A DNA stretch of 64,000 nt from Candolleomyces eurysporus (Eukaryota; Basidiomycota; Agaricomycetes; Agaricales; Psathyrellaceae), in the NCBI GenBank assembly GCA_027579435.1, contig JANBPK010000845.1, positions 186,001 through 250,000 on the forward strand. Reading direction: 5' to 3'. How positions within the stretch are numbered: position 1 is the stretch's first letter; each line of letters opens with the position of its first letter. Under the pieces are notes generated by a model that saw nothing but the letters and a program-made list of their open reading frames with translations, did not search any database and was not told the origin of the DNA. This document shows positions 12,314 to 24,072 of this stretch, one piece after another. Made by a program: the position numbers and the translations under genes.

Positions 12314-13948
12314 TCACCAAGACGAAGCGTCCCAATCCAAGGCTATAGAATCCGAGTTTCTAGACTCTATGTATCCTTTTTCCATCTTTTGAGCTTTGCT
12401 AATTCTGACGACGATGCGTTCGAGGCGCGCCGCGGTCGTGTTGGGAGGTTGTCGTCTCCTCGCAACGATGAAATCCACCAAAACATTCTCCGTAAACTCA
12501 ACCTCCGTCATCCGGCGCGAGAAGCTCCGAGACGATGACAGTAGCAGTTCGTGGTCGGCGGAGTAGGTATGAACTTCCACAACACCGAATCGTTGGTGAC
12601 CGCCGATCGAGGGGGGTCCCGTTGCATTGTGTGGGATGTAGGGTTTCAACTCTTCCATCTGATCGGGACCTATTTCGATAACCATCGAGCGTCTCGACGT
12701 TCAGAAGCGCGAGAGGACGTACGAAGTTGGCAACCCGATCTTTGTTCTCGTTTGGGGTCGAGGCCACCACTCGAGATGAGGAGTTTGCGTATTAGGGATG
12801 GGAGGGCGAGTGAGGATGCCAGGCCGTTGGGTAAATAGGATTTCTGAATCGACACGGAGGTGAGATATGGTAGGACGACCCTGCGGCGTAATGGGAGTTC
12901 GATTTAAATTTGGGTGTATTGGGATAGGGAGTGAAGACGAGAGGCTTCTAGCAATCCAACGTTTGGGGCCGGGGGTCCCTGCTGCAGGATCAATCTCGCA
13001 TTCCTCAGATTTAGGGACGAGATATCGGAGAGGAGAAGTGAGAAGTTGGACTTCTAATTGAGTAACATCATCAGGTATGAATCCCAACATTCGAAGAAGA
13101 GGCGAATTCGATTGGATGATGGTAAGGGTTAACGAGGCACGCTTCCAACGGGCGGAGACGTCCAGAAGGAGGTCGGTGATGATAGAGTTGAAGGATTCAG
13201 AGACAGAAGGTGGGGATGGAGGCGCCGGAGGGTCAGTTGGCCTTTGTGGTTGGGTCGATAAGAGGCCCCTGACGCGAAGGTACGCCGCCTCATGTCGTAA
13301 TAGATTATAGATTAACGCATTTTTATCAGGTTTTTCGGGAATGATTGGGCTGTCAGACGATAGATCGTCACTTGTAAATGGTATGTAGAGGAGGCAATTA
13401 GCAGATCGTTCAAGCAACCCGAATTTTGCTTTTTTCGCCATCTGGAGTTTTCTCTCAAACTCCGCGACTTCTCCTTTCCATACCTCCGGATCCTTTGCTG
13501 CCACTTTGGATGATGACCGATTTGGATCCCGCAGGTTGGAGTGGAGGCGGGGGACGGGAAGTGATGCGATGTGTATCCTGCTCCAAAGAAGGGGTAAGCC
13601 AAGTACGACAGAGCGCCAGTGTCGACAGACATGGCTAATTACAAGCGTTGGATGAAGTCTGGACGTTATAGTGCTGTGAGGAGGTGGGTAAGGTGGTAGA
13701 CAAGCAAGGAAAATCGTGGCAAAAATCTCCGTTTGAACATGCTTTATGGGTGAAAGCAGGGTAGAGTGTCGTTCAATGGCTTTGGCGTGAAGTCGTCGAT
13801 GCTCCTGGAGTTTCTGTATCTGGTTCTCAATGTCGTCTATAGAAATCTGATGCGAATTGACGAAAGAGGGAGAAGGGTACAATGTAAAAAGTTGACTGTG
13901 CATAGAAGTCAAACCGAGTTGAAGCGGAGATCGTCCACTGTTCGCCAT
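12314..13948 (-). pseudogene. F-box-like pseudogene, copy A of the tandem duplication
   Basis: The 5' half is open from 13948 to 12701 and encodes the F-box part: helix IDDIENQIQKLQEHRRLHAK, LSPIKHVQTEIFATIFLACL and SHVCRHWRSVVLGLPLLW. It then loses the family frame. The segment PNGLASSLALPSLIRKLLIS is in another frame near 12790, and the family C-terminal block FTENVLVDFIVARRRQ is in a third near 12450. Compared with copy B it also lacks about 190 bp near 12919 and the NYVPADEE segment at the N terminus. A truncated 415-residue product could still be made, but the broken C-terminal repeats argue for decay. Confidence 0.75.
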
Positions 13949-14582
13949 ACGAGTCGTGATCGAATCATGTTGAGCTTCCGATATTTCCTACTCAGGATGC
14001 CTCGGGTAGCGCTCTTTGACATTTGTACGCTGTGATTTGTATCTTTGTGATTTTACGGGTGCAAGGTATCATGCACCTAAGATAGAAATGCCCCAGTACC
14101 AGACGGTGTCAAGTCGCGGTTTACGAGAGTTGGGTTGAAAGGAGCCTTTCTAGGAGCGGTGAAAATGTTACCACCGCGGTATCCAAACATCAAGAAAAAA
14201 TCCTTCATGAAGACATTCCTCTTCTCCGGTTCCGACCCAAGATCCTTCAGTTTCTCTGGTAAGATGCAAACCTGATCACGACGCTCTCGAGCGGCGCGAC
14301 ATATCTCCTGCCCGTTCCCCACCCTCCTCCGCCAGTGATAGGATATAATAATGCATCCCTTGACCTGATCCATCAGACATCCAAATCGTCGAAGGTTCGG
14401 GGATACGTCCCTTGGCTGAACTTCAGATTTGAGCGGAGATTGATCGTTCACTTATCAGAGTAGGGCAAACGCGCAGTTTCGCAGCCGGCGCTTTGTCAAT
14501 GCTCTCTACCTAGCACTAATCACCAAGTACGGGATTTCACATTCATTCTCAGATCGATATCTCACGCTCCATTATACCATAG
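13949..14582. other. Shared spacer between divergent F-box genes
   Basis: A head-to-head intergenic spacer between the minus F-box pseudogene and the plus F-box/LRR-like gene. It is duplicated, with many differences, at 18369-18939. A 124-codon frame on the minus strand (14077-14451) is frameshifted in the second copy, which argues against its being a gene. Likely promoter sequence. Confidence 0.5.
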
Positions 14583-15963
14583 ATGAATCCATCTGAGGAT
14601 TTCAATGGCAGGCACTCTTTCCCACTCGAGCTCATCTGCGCCATTCTCGATCAGTTTATATCGAACGAACCGAGATTGAGGGAGATCGCGCCAGAGGAGG
14701 CCTTGACATTCCATCCTAACGTAGAACAACTCTTGATCCTGATGCTCGTATCGAAATCGCTTTACCGGCATGTGATAGCCTTGATTTTTCGCGATATCGA
14801 GTGCTTATCGGCCTCCCGGCTGCATTCCTTGCACGAAAGACTTCAGGAGAATCCCTCACTAGCGTCGTACGTAAAGCGTTTTCGTATCGAGCAGAAGAAC
14901 GGTGCAGATCAATGGTTTGGAGACCCAGTCTTGCCGAGCGTCCTCCACATCATCACAAAGACGGGATTAGATAGCCTTGTCATCCGAGGATCCCAAACTG
15001 ACGAGACAAGGCTGCCCCTCAGCTTGGATCGCGCTCTCATCTCAATCACCAGCCGTCCAGGAAAATTGAAGTGCCTCCATTTCTCCCAATTATCGATATC
15101 CGATCGCCTGTTTGATGCACTGGGGAGCGAGATCGACTTTCTCGAGCTCAACCGAGTGGTATCCCACCGCAATGATTCCGGCGTCGATACTCTGGAAAAC
15201 CAGATGGCGCAAGTGCATCGCTTTCAATCTCGCACGAAGCCCCTCCAAGTCACTGCTCTATCCCTCGCGCGCGCTGGGAGCGATTCAATGTGGTCAATGC
15301 TCAGCGGGAATCTCGAAAATCAAGAACCTGGCCTACCACGCCTACGCAAACTGATTATCACAAAGCAATTACTCAGCCGAACTGAAAAACGAAAGGTGGA
15401 TAAGGTGAAGAGGGAAGCGCCAAATCTGCATACTCTTCGTTTCATCGCTTATCATGGTAAGTATCCTTTCACCATGATGGCATCCAAGCCAATGACATTT
15501 GACTGATGTCTAAAACTCGACAGTGAAGTGTTTAGCGCAATTTTGTGATATCAACGAACTATGCGGGAGCGGGCCATTCCAACATCTAGAGATAGTCCAG
15601 CGATACGTCGACACGCACCACCACACAGTCCCGGATTCCACGGTCATCAGCTTCCTCTCGAAAGCGACTCAGCATTTGGGTCTCGAAACCCTTACGATCG
15701 CCGTGAATGCCACTTTCGCTGCATATACCTTGTACGAAAACGATGGTGTGGAACCGGAGTTTCGAGAGAAGAAGAGCGAGCTGTATCAAGTACTCGACCA
15801 GCCGTTCTTCGCAAAGCTGCATCGTGTGGTTTTGGATTTCACAGACGTATCATTCAACCATCCGGAGATCTTCTCCAGATTGGCACCTCGCATTGAAGGT
15901 CTGTTCCCAGAGGAGATGTTGGAGGGATCTCATGTCAAGTTCTTTTTGGAGTATCGGTTCTAA
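14583..15963 (+). CDS. F-box/LRR-like protein, intact copy A (437 aa, 2 exons)
   Basis: Exons are 14583-15456 and 15524-15963, joined with a GTAAGT donor and a CGACAG acceptor. The start MNPSEDFNGRHSFPLELICA leads directly into an F-box-like helix pair (FPLELICAILDQFISNEP, LMLVSKSLYRHVIALIFRDI). Leucine-rich segments follow (KLKCLHFSQLSISDRLFDAL, HLGLETLTIAV), and the protein ends in RRVV-type strands and LEYRF. The same end (ELRF) occurs in the paralogue at 26381. It is probably a ubiquitin-ligase adaptor, by family only. It is the only member of the duplicated block with an uninterrupted frame. Confidence 0.85.
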
Positions 15964-16238
15964 ACTCCCCTGTACTGTATATTCTAAACAAGATTTACTG
16001 GATGAATGACCTCGATGATTGCGACTCATGGCCAAGAAGATAGAAGCGGATACTCACCATGCATCTATTGTTATCGTCGCTCAACCATACACATCAATTG
16101 TTACCGTCGCTCAACGATGATGCATCGATGATGCGCAGCACTCTGTTCATAGTCTAACAGTACACCTGGGAGCTCCGCGGGTTTATGTATATTGTACATT
16201 TACCTGAGTTCCAGGCTTAACACGTAAACCCTCCAGAA

Positions 16239-16927
16239 ATGAATCACTCCAAAGATTCTGAATCTCGGGGCCCCGTTCCTTTGGAGTTCATCTCCGCAAC
16301 TCAAAAAGACCCAGAACTGAAGGAGACAGCGTCAGAGGATGTCTCGACGTTCCTACTCAATATGACCGTCCTCTCACCCTTAATTTCGTATCGAGGTTGC
16401 CTTACCAGCACATAGTCGCCTCGATTTTCTGGGACATCAAATGCTCGTCGTACCTGGTTGTATTCCTTGCGCACAATAGTTTTAGAGAATCCTCCCTGGC
16501 GTTGTACGTCAAGCGTTTCGTATGGAGTAGAAGAATAGCGTGGATCGCTAGTTCGAAGACCCAGTTTTACCTGAAGTCCTCCGAGTCATCACGTAGACTG
16601 GATTGGAAAGTTGTCATCCAAGCTTGCCAAATCTCAAGCTCGGCGCCCGAGGTCAGGCTTCCTCCTTAGACTGATTGCGGGCTTATTTCAATAGCACATC
16701 ACCCTGGATGATTATCATCTTCCTCTATCCCCCATGTCAGATTATCTACTGTACGAACTTGGGAACGATATTCGCTTTCTCGAACTGCGTCACTGCGTCA
16801 TGTCTGCTCCTTCTGCAACAATCCGGACCTCGATTTCCAGGAGGACCAGATAATGCGTACCAGTATGCCTTCCGTTGAATCTCGCAGAAGGCTCCGCAAG
16901 CCATGAGTCTCTCCTCACTACGCTTTG
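16239..16927 (+). pseudogene. Decayed F-box/LRR-like copy, truncated at a duplication junction
   Basis: Starts like its relatives (ATGAATCACTCCAAAGATTC, compare ATGAATCCATCTGAGGATTT at 14583) and keeps recognisable pieces of the F-box region in several frames, but has stops and shifts. It ends abruptly at about 16927, where it joins the 3' part of the minus-strand F-box copy B. A longer decayed homologue is at 20545-21720. Confidence 0.7.
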
Positions 16928-18368
16928 GATGGGAGGGCGAGTGAGAATGCTAGGCCGTTGGGTAAATAGGAAATCTGAATCGACACAGAGGTGAGATACG
17001 GTAGGACGATGCTGCGGCGTAATGGGAGTTCGATTTAAATTTGGGTGTATTGGAATTTGATTCAAGAGTGAGGAAGCAGCGACTGAGATTGCGACAGGCT
17101 CTAAGGTCTGTAAGAGCTTGGCGAGAGTTGAGTAAAACATGGCCGCCTGCGAAGTGGGCTGAATGGTAGTAGGGCCCGAGGTAGAGCTCGGTGAGCGCGA
17201 GCCAACTGATTGGGAGTTGGTCAGCTAGTGCTCAGGTAGGGCTCAAGGACAGGGAGTGAAGACGAGGGGCTTCTGGCCATCCAACGTTTGAAGCCGGGGA
17301 TCTCTTTTGCAGGATCAATCCTGCCCTCTTCAAATTTGGGGACGAGATATCGGGGAGAAGTTGGACTTCTTCTAGTTGAGGAACATCATCAGGTATGACT
17401 CTCAACATTCGAAGAAGAGGCGAATTCGATTGGGTGATGGTAAGGGTTAACGAGGCACGCTTCCAACGGGCGGAGACGTCCAGAAGGAGGTCGGTGATGA
17501 TAGAGTTGAAGGATTCAGAGACAGAAGGTGGGGATGGAGGCGCCGGAGGGTCAGTTGGCCTTTGTGGTTGGGTCGATAAGAGGCCCCTGACGCGAAGGTA
17601 CGCCGCCTCACGTCGTAATAGATTGGAAATTAACGTATTCTTATCAGGTTTTTCAGGAATTATTGGACTGTCAGACGATAGATCGTCACTTGTAAAGGCG
17701 ATCTCGAGGATGCAATTGGCCGATCGTTCAAGCCATACAAATGTCTGTTCCTTCGCCATCTGGAGTTTTTTCTCATACTCCGCGACTTCTCCTCTCCATA
17801 CCTCCGGATCCTGTGCTGCCACTTTGGATGATGACCGATTTGGATCCCGCAGGTTGGAGTGGAGGCGGGGGACGGGAAGTGATGCGATGTGTATCCTGCT
17901 CCAAAGAAGGGGTAAGCCAAGGGCGACAGAGCACCCATGTCGACAGACATGGCTAATTACGAGCGCTGGATGGAGTCTGACGTTATAGTACTGTGAGGAG
18001 ATTGTCAAGGTGGTAGACAAGCAAGGAAAATCATGGCTAATATCTAACACGCTTTATGGGTGAAAGCAAGGTAGAGTGTCGTTCGATGGCTTCGGCGTGT
18101 CGACGCTCCTGGAGTTCCTGTATCTGCTTCTCAATATCGTCTATAGAAATCCGATGCGGATGATTTGACAAATGGCGGAGACCTCTTCATCAGCGGGAAC
18201 GTAGTTGGCGGAGGGGCGTCCATTGATGAGGGCGTAAGAAAGAGGGAGGAAGGTACAATTTAAAAACTTGACTGTGTATGAAAGCCAAACAGAGTTGAAG
18301 CGGAGACTATCTACTATTCGCCACACGAGGCGCGTCTGAGTCGCGATTGAATTATGTTCAGTTTCCAA
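16928..18368 (-). pseudogene. F-box-like pseudogene, copy B of the tandem duplication
   Basis: Homologous to 12796-13948 but broken differently. The N-terminal piece around 18141-18368 retains the family element NYVPADEE and then stops. The middle piece 17232-18050 carries SHVCRHGCSVALGLPLLW and the proline-rich PQRPTDPPAPPSPPSVSE found in copy A. A third piece continues to about 16931 in other frames. The C-terminal third is absent, because the copy is fused to the decayed plus-strand gene at about 16927. A single N lies just upstream at 18607. Confidence 0.75.
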
Positions 18369-18939
18369 TATTTCCTCACAATGCTTCGGGTAGTGCTCTT
18401 TGATATTTGTACGAAGCTGTGATTTCTATCTTCGCGATGTTACGTGTAAAAGGTAATGTGCACCAAGATAGAAATGTTACAGTACCAGACGGTGGCAAGT
18501 CGCGATTTACGAGAGTTGGGTTGAAAGAAGCCTTTATAGGATCGGGAAAAGGGTTACCACCGCGATAACCGGTCATCAAGAAAAGTCCTCCCTGAAGACA
18601 TTCCCCCNTCTCCAGTTCAGACCCAAGATCCTTTCTCTGGGAAGATGCGAACCTGACGACGACATATCTGCCACCCGTTCCCCGTCCGCCTCTCCCAGCA
18701 ATGGAATACAATAATGCATCCCCCAACCTGGACCCAAATCGTCGAAGGTTCGGGGATGGGTACCTTTGTAAACTTTAGATTTAAGCGGAGATTGATCGTT
18801 CACTATTTATCGGAGTAGGGCAAGCGCAAAACTGCGCAGCACTGGCGCTTTATCAGTGCTCGCGGCCTAGCACTAATCACCAAGTACGGGATTTTACATT
18901 CATTCTCATTTCGATATCTCACACTTTATTACACCATAG

Positions 18940-20310
18940 ATGAATCCGACTGAGGATTACGATCACCGGCACTTTTTCCCACTCGAGCTCATCTACGCCA
19001 TTCTCGATCAGTTTATCTCCAACGAACCGAGATTGAGGGGGATCGCGCCAGAGGATGCCTTGACATTCCATCCTAACGTAGAACAACTCTTGGTCCTGAT
19101 GCTCGTATCGAAATCGCTTTACCGGCATGTGATAGCCTTGATTTTTCGCGATATCGAGTGCTTATCGGCCTCCCGGCTGCATTCCTTGCACGAAAGACTT
19201 CAGGAGAATCCCTCACTGGCGTCGTACGTAAAGCGTTTTCGTATCGAGCAGAAGAACGGTGCAGACCAATGGTTTGGAGATCCAGTCTTGCCAAGCGTCC
19301 TCCACATCATCACAAAGACGGGATTAGATAGCCTTGTCATCCGAGGACCCCAGACTGGCAAGCCGAGGCTGCCCTTCAGCTTGGATCGCGCTCTCATTTC
19401 AATTACCAGCCGTCCAGGAAAATTAAAGTGCCTTCATTTCTCCCGCCTATCGATATCCGATCGCCTATTTGATGAACTGGGGAGCGAGATCGACTTTCTC
19501 GAGCTCAACCGAGTGGTATCCCACCGCAATGGTTCCGGCATCGATACTCTGGAGAACCATATGGCGCAAGTGCTTCGCTTTCAATCTCGCACGAAGCCCC
19601 TCCAAGTCACTGCTCTATCCCTCGTGCGCTCTGGAAGCGATTCGATGTGGACAATGCTCAACGGGAACCTCGAAAATCAAGAACCTGGCCTACCACACCT
19701 ACGCAAACTCATTATCGCGGAGCAATTACTCAGCCGGACTGATAAACAAAAGGTGGATACGGTGAAGAGGGAAGCGCCGAAGCTGCATACTCTTCGTTTC
19801 ATCGCTTATAACTGTAAGTATGCTTTCATCATGATGACATCCAAGTTTGACTGACGTTTAAAGCTCGACAGTGAAGTGTTTAACGCAGTTTTTTGACATC
19901 AACGAACTATGCGGGAGCGGGCCATTCCAACATCTCGAGATAGTCCAGCGATACGTCGACATACACCAGCACACAGTTCCAGATTCCACGGTCATCAACT
20001 TCCTCTCAAAAGCAACTCAGCATTTGGGTCTCGAAACCCTTACGATCGCCGTGAATGCCACTTTCGCTGCATATACCTTGTACGAGCACGATGGTGTGAA
20101 CCGGAGTTTCGAGAGAAGAAGAGCGAGCTGTATCAAGTACTCGACCAGCCGTTCTTCGCAAAGCTGCGTCGTGTGGTTTTGGATTTCACGGAGGTATCAT
20201 TCAATCATCCGGAAATCTTCTCCAGAATGGTACCTCGCATACAAGACCTGTTCCCAGAGGAGATGTTGGAGGGATCTCATGTCAGGTTCTCTTTGGAGCA
20301 TCGGTTTTAA
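18940..20310 (+). pseudogene. F-box/LRR-like copy B with a one-base frameshift
   Basis: Close duplicate of 14583-15963. Exons would be 18940-19813 and 19872-20310 with the same splice sites. The frame is intact through the first exon and most of the second, but near 20098 one G is missing (GGTGTGAACC here, GGTGTGGAACC in copy A). The last 70 or so family codons are therefore read in another frame, ending at 20365. Beyond the shift, the original frame continues cleanly to the normal end (LEHRF). The mutation is therefore recent or a sequencing error, and the gene may still make a protein with an altered C terminus. Confidence 0.7.
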
Positions 20311-20544
20311 ACTCCCTTGTACTGTATATTCTAAACAAGATTTACTGGGCAAAAGACCCCGGTGATCGCGACTCATCGTCGGAAGATAGAAGCGGATACT
20401 CACCATGCATCTATTGTTATCGTCGCTCAACGATGCGCAGCACTCTGTTCATAATCTAACAGTATACTTGGGACCGCTCCGCGGGTATATATGCATTGTA
20501 CATCTACCTGAGTTCCAGGTTTAACACTTTTTAGCCCTCCGGAA

Positions 20545-21720
20545 ATGAATCACTCCAAAGGTTCCGAATGTCGGGATCCTTTGGAGCTCATCTCCACAGC
20601 TTAAAGAGCCAGAGCCGCCTCGATTTTCCGGGACATCAAATTCTCGTGTCCTTAGTTGTACTCCTTGCGCACAATAGCTTTAGAGAATCCCTCCCTGCCG
20701 TTTTACGTGAAGCGTTTTGCATGGAGTAGAAGAATGGTGTAGATCGGTGGCCCGAAAACCCAGTCTTGCCTGAAGTTCTCAGGGTCATCACGTAGACCGA
20801 GATTGCAAAACCTCAAGCTCAGCGCCCGAGGTCAGGCTTCCTCCTTGGACTGATTGCGGAGCTTATTTCAGTAGCACGTCAGCCTGGAAGACCCTTCATG
20901 TGAAGCGCAGATCATCTGGGAAAGATGTTCGCTTTCTCGAACTGCGGTACGTGCGCTCCTTCTGCAAGAATCCGGACCTCGATTTCCATGAGGACCAGAT
21001 AATGCGTACTAGTATGCCTTCCGTTGAACCTCGCAGAGGCTCTGCAGGCCATGAGTCTCTCCTTTTTACGCTCTGGAGGTAATGCTGTGTTGCGATCATG
21101 TAGAGAACCGAGGACCGGGAATCCGGTCTGCTACACCTATGCAAGCTCATTGCATCGGAGAATTGGATGGCGTTACAGAGCCATGAATGGTGAATGCAGT
21201 GAGGAAGGAAGCTCCGAAACTGCGCACTCTACGGTCTACAGCTTATCATTGTCAGTTGTCGACATTTCACCGATGTTTAATATTTAATGGGGAGATGTCT
21301 CGCGCAGCTCTCTCGGATCAACGAATTATGTGGCAGCGGACCATTCCGACACCTGTAGATTGTTCAGCAATACAGTAACGTGAATCAGCAATTCCCGATT
21401 CGAACGTCATTGAAATGCTGTCGAAAGCCACACCGCCTTTGTATCTCGAAATATTGACCACTGTCACGGTTGTCAACATCACCCTCGATGTTGACCCATG
21501 AAACAGGTTCTGTGTATATCCAGAGTTTCGAGAAAGTGGAAAAAGCTTCTAGTGTATGAACTGGGCGACAAGGCTCCATCGTGTCGTTCTGAATTTGACG
21601 GACGTATCATGTAGCTATCCCCAGATCTTGTTGCGAAGGATACTTCACCTGCAGCCGGTATTCCCAGAGGAGGAGTTCGAAGTATCCCTCGTAAAGTTTT
21701 CTCCGAAGTCCCGTTTCTAG
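20545..21720 (+). pseudogene. Decayed F-box/LRR-like copy
   Basis: Begins ATGAATCACTCCAAAGGTTC and follows the whole length of the family to a final CCCGTTTC plus stop at 21720, but with an early stop and several frame changes. Pieces of both exons are recognisable, for example CAACGAATTATGTGGCAGCG near 21319, which matches the start of exon 2 in copy A. Confidence 0.7.
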
Positions 21721-21834
21721 GTCTTTCTATACGAGGTACTCTGTTCAGTTTACTAAACATACTGTAAGTGCCCGAATGGTGACTATGTATTAAGAAGCGA
21801 TACGATTATATACTGGATGTGCTGAAAGTATGTG

Positions 21835-22687
21835 CTAAGAATAGACATTGTACGAATAGTCGTTTCCGCAATTCATAAATGTCGTGACCGATACACTCGA
21901 GCTGTAAACCAACAAGAGCCATCAGCAATGACACGTTTCAGTGAGAATATTGACTACGCACCTGGAGCCGGACAATCCAGCGTGTGCTCGATGCTGATAG
22001 GACGGGTATGACATAGGTAGATCAGGCAGCGCAAGGTATTGCTGCTGTGGCTGGTAGTCGAAGCGCTGCTTGACCTGCATGGTCGTTTGAGCTGCCCTCG
22101 GATTTGGAAGGGGACTTGAAGTTCGAGAACGACTGGCAATCTTTATATCTTCGGTCTGTTGGCTTTGCCGGTTGTGCTGAGAGAAATGATTGAGAAATGA
22201 AAGGGAGGCCCGATGGAAGGAGACTCACCTGGGAAATTCGTTCAATCTGATGATCGAGTAACTTGTCCTGTAGTTCTAGAATGAGTCTCTCATTCCGGGA
22301 ACGGTGCAACACTCTTTCAAAGGGACCTTCATCCAACATTTTAGAGCACACGTCGGAGACTTGCGTCACTATTCTATGATAGCGATCGTCAGCAACGTTA
22401 CGTCGTGGTCGAATGGAAACATACTCAGAGGTGAAGACAACCTCCTGGATTTCTAGAGCTTCCGGTTGCTCGTTGAAAACCAGCAGAATCTGTTTGTATT
22501 GAGACTCCAACTCCTTTGAAAATGACTCTAGCAGGCCCCGCGTCTCACTGGGCTTCATTATCTGGGCGAGGCAACGATGGGTGATGAGCGACGGGAGGAG
22601 CGCAACTTCCAAAATTCTCACCTTAATCTTCTTTGACAGAATTTCAAGGGATTGGGCCAGCCCTTCAACGGCAACGCTGAACTCCAT
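21835..22687 (-). CDS. Small helical protein with C-terminal Asn-rich motif (202 aa, 5 exons)
   Basis: Exons in transcript order are 22622-22687, 22425-22561, 22229-22373, 21962-22155 and 21835-21901; phases close. Residues 1-116 are predicted mostly helical (MEFSVAVEGLAQSLEILSKK, LLESFSKELESQYKQILLVF, LILELQDKLLDHQIERISQ). Residues 117-180 form a low-complexity Ser/Pro/Gln linker. The last 19 residues contain VSVTTFMNCGNDYSYNV (184-200), which shares 11 of 17 residues with positions 229-245 of the neighbour at 24765-25868. No enzyme domain is seen. A TATATAAA box about 120 bp upstream supports the start. A longer unspliced frame reaches 23053 but ignores the intron signals. Function unknown; see the findings. 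Confidence 0.65.
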
Positions 22688-22804
22688 CAAGTTACTGGAG
22701 GAAAGTCTTACGGGATAAACAAGGGGAGAGTCGAAGTAGCTCAGGGGAGGGACGCTTTGGATGGTGGTGGTCGATAATGATGCCAACCTATATCTATCCT
22801 GGTG

Positions 22805-22812
22805 TTTATATA
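22805..22812 (-). promoter_or_regulatory. TATA box for the gene starting at 22687
   Basis: TATATAAA on the minus strand, 118-125 bp upstream of the ATG. The neighbouring gene at 23943 has TATAAAA at the same distance. Confidence 0.5.
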
Positions 22813-23070
22813 TCTGTCGCCACCTTGTGTCTCTAAGGACTGTACAAAGGTGGTGGGTACAAAAGCGTTGTACATTCCGGTACAATGATGCGTGGCGTGA
22901 AAAGTTACAACACATTTGTGGGTGCGCACATATTATCCGAATAGCTTTCCCCGTATCGCTTTTGTTGGCGTCGCCACACTGAGTCGCGCGACAGTGTTGT
23001 TGCCATACGCCTACAAGGGTCGGCTGTGAATTGGACCGGCACGTTACTTGCAACGTAGTTACAAATGCGC

Positions 23071-23086
23071 TTATTATTATTATTAT
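23071..23086. repeat. TTA trinucleotide microsatellite
   Basis: Five tandem TTA units in the spacer between the two small helical-protein genes. Confidence 0.8.
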
Positions 23087-23252
23087 ACATTATTGTATCG
23101 CTCCTCATGACAAAAACAAATCCTCAGTCTCGGGTACAAAGTGAATTTATCCAAATTTCCAAACCTTGCGGCAGGAGAATGTCAAAAACACTCGATTGGG
23201 TGAAAGAAAGCTATGGATCGGCAAAGGCCCGAGCTAGCCGCAGTGTCTGTGA

Positions 23253-23943
23253 CTATTGTTCTTCCATTGCATAAAGAGAACGACGGGAAGCTTCTGCGAG
23301 TGCAAAATCGCGAGTGACTGTCTCGTACTCAGTCCCATCTGCTCCCTGTGTAACAATGAATAAGCACGGGTTTCAAGGCATTCTAAGCGTACTGAAGAGG
23401 ATGAGATCCTACCTTGAAGCTCTTTTGGAGAGTCATTATTCCTTCGTGCAGAGCTGCTATATAAGGGGTGTCGGTGTCGATGCTCTTACGTTTCCAAGGC
23501 TTCTTGACCACAGCGGTTCGGCTCATCATCTTGACGGAGTGACGCTCTATGTCCCGGGCGATCCTAGGGTCGCATGAATCAGGGGTGATATTCGAGCACT
23601 CAATCCGGTATTCGCGCACTTACTGCACTATGGCCACAGCACGATTCTTGAGCATTGAAGGGTGCCGTCCTGTCACGGAAGCGCTTTCGGGGCAGCGCTT
23701 GATGCTGTCAGCACAGCTATTGAGCGTCATCGTAAGATTTGTGAAGCGGGGNTCTATGAAGTTCCTCAAGTTTCTGCTGTTGATCAGCGTCGAGAAGAGA
23801 ACAAAAATCTATCTACTCACCTCAATTTTGCCCAGAATACTGAGGTTGATATGGCCTAGGTCTTCCGCAAGATCAGAGAATCGGGTTTCGATCAATTCCC
23901 ATAGAGTTTCGTCTACGTCGGCGAGTTCAAAGTCCTTCGTCAT
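23253..23943 (-). CDS. Small all-helical protein (about 172 aa, 4 exons), frame depends on an N
   Basis: Exons in transcript order are 23821-23943, 23624-23776, 23413-23563 and 23253-23345. The product starts MTKDFELADVDETLWELIE and looks helical throughout (FSDLAEDLGHINLSILGKIE, VQIARDIERHSVKMMSRT, YIAALHEGIMTLQKSFK), ending YAMEEQ. Exon 2 contains an N at 23752 next to a GGGG run. Counting it as a base puts the exon out of phase, while treating it as surplus makes all four exons join. It has no C-terminal Asn-rich motif. It lies head-to-tail between the two genes that do and has its own TATAAAA box. No family is recognised. It may be a truncated relative of the helical bundles beside it. 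Confidence 0.55.
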
Positions 23944-24065
23944 TCTTGTGAAGAGGGTATGGGCTTGGCGTGGTCAAACGCGGAAGGCAAGGAAAAATGC
24001 TGCTGGAGAATGTAAGTGAGGCTTAAGACTGCGAGTTATGCTCAAGTCTGACATTCAAAGTCACA

Positions 24066-24072
24066 TTTTATA
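24066..24072 (-). promoter_or_regulatory. TATA box for the gene starting at 23943
   Basis: TATAAAA on the minus strand, 123-129 bp upstream of the ATG. Confidence 0.45.

Larger units (their letters stand above)
12796..21072. repeat. Tandem segmental duplication, two units of about 4.1 kb
   Basis: Unit A is about 12796-16927 and unit B about 16928-21072. Both carry, in order, F-box-like (minus), F-box/LRR-like (plus) and decayed F-box/LRR-like (plus). Unit B starts at the same point of the minus gene (GATGGGAGGGCGAG) at which unit A enters the shared sequence. The sequence just left of the junction (16836-16927) matches 20985-21072. Coding parts differ by several percent, so the event is not very recent. 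Confidence 0.8.

Noticed and set aside
14077..14451. 124-codon minus frame in the spacer of duplication unit A
   Set aside because: The homologous frame in unit B (18376-18803) is broken by shifts in ordinary non-coding fashion.
22022..23053. 343-codon minus frame over the small helical-protein gene
   Set aside because: It only exists by reading through three good introns and starts upstream of the TATA box; the spliced model gives the shared C-terminal motif instead.
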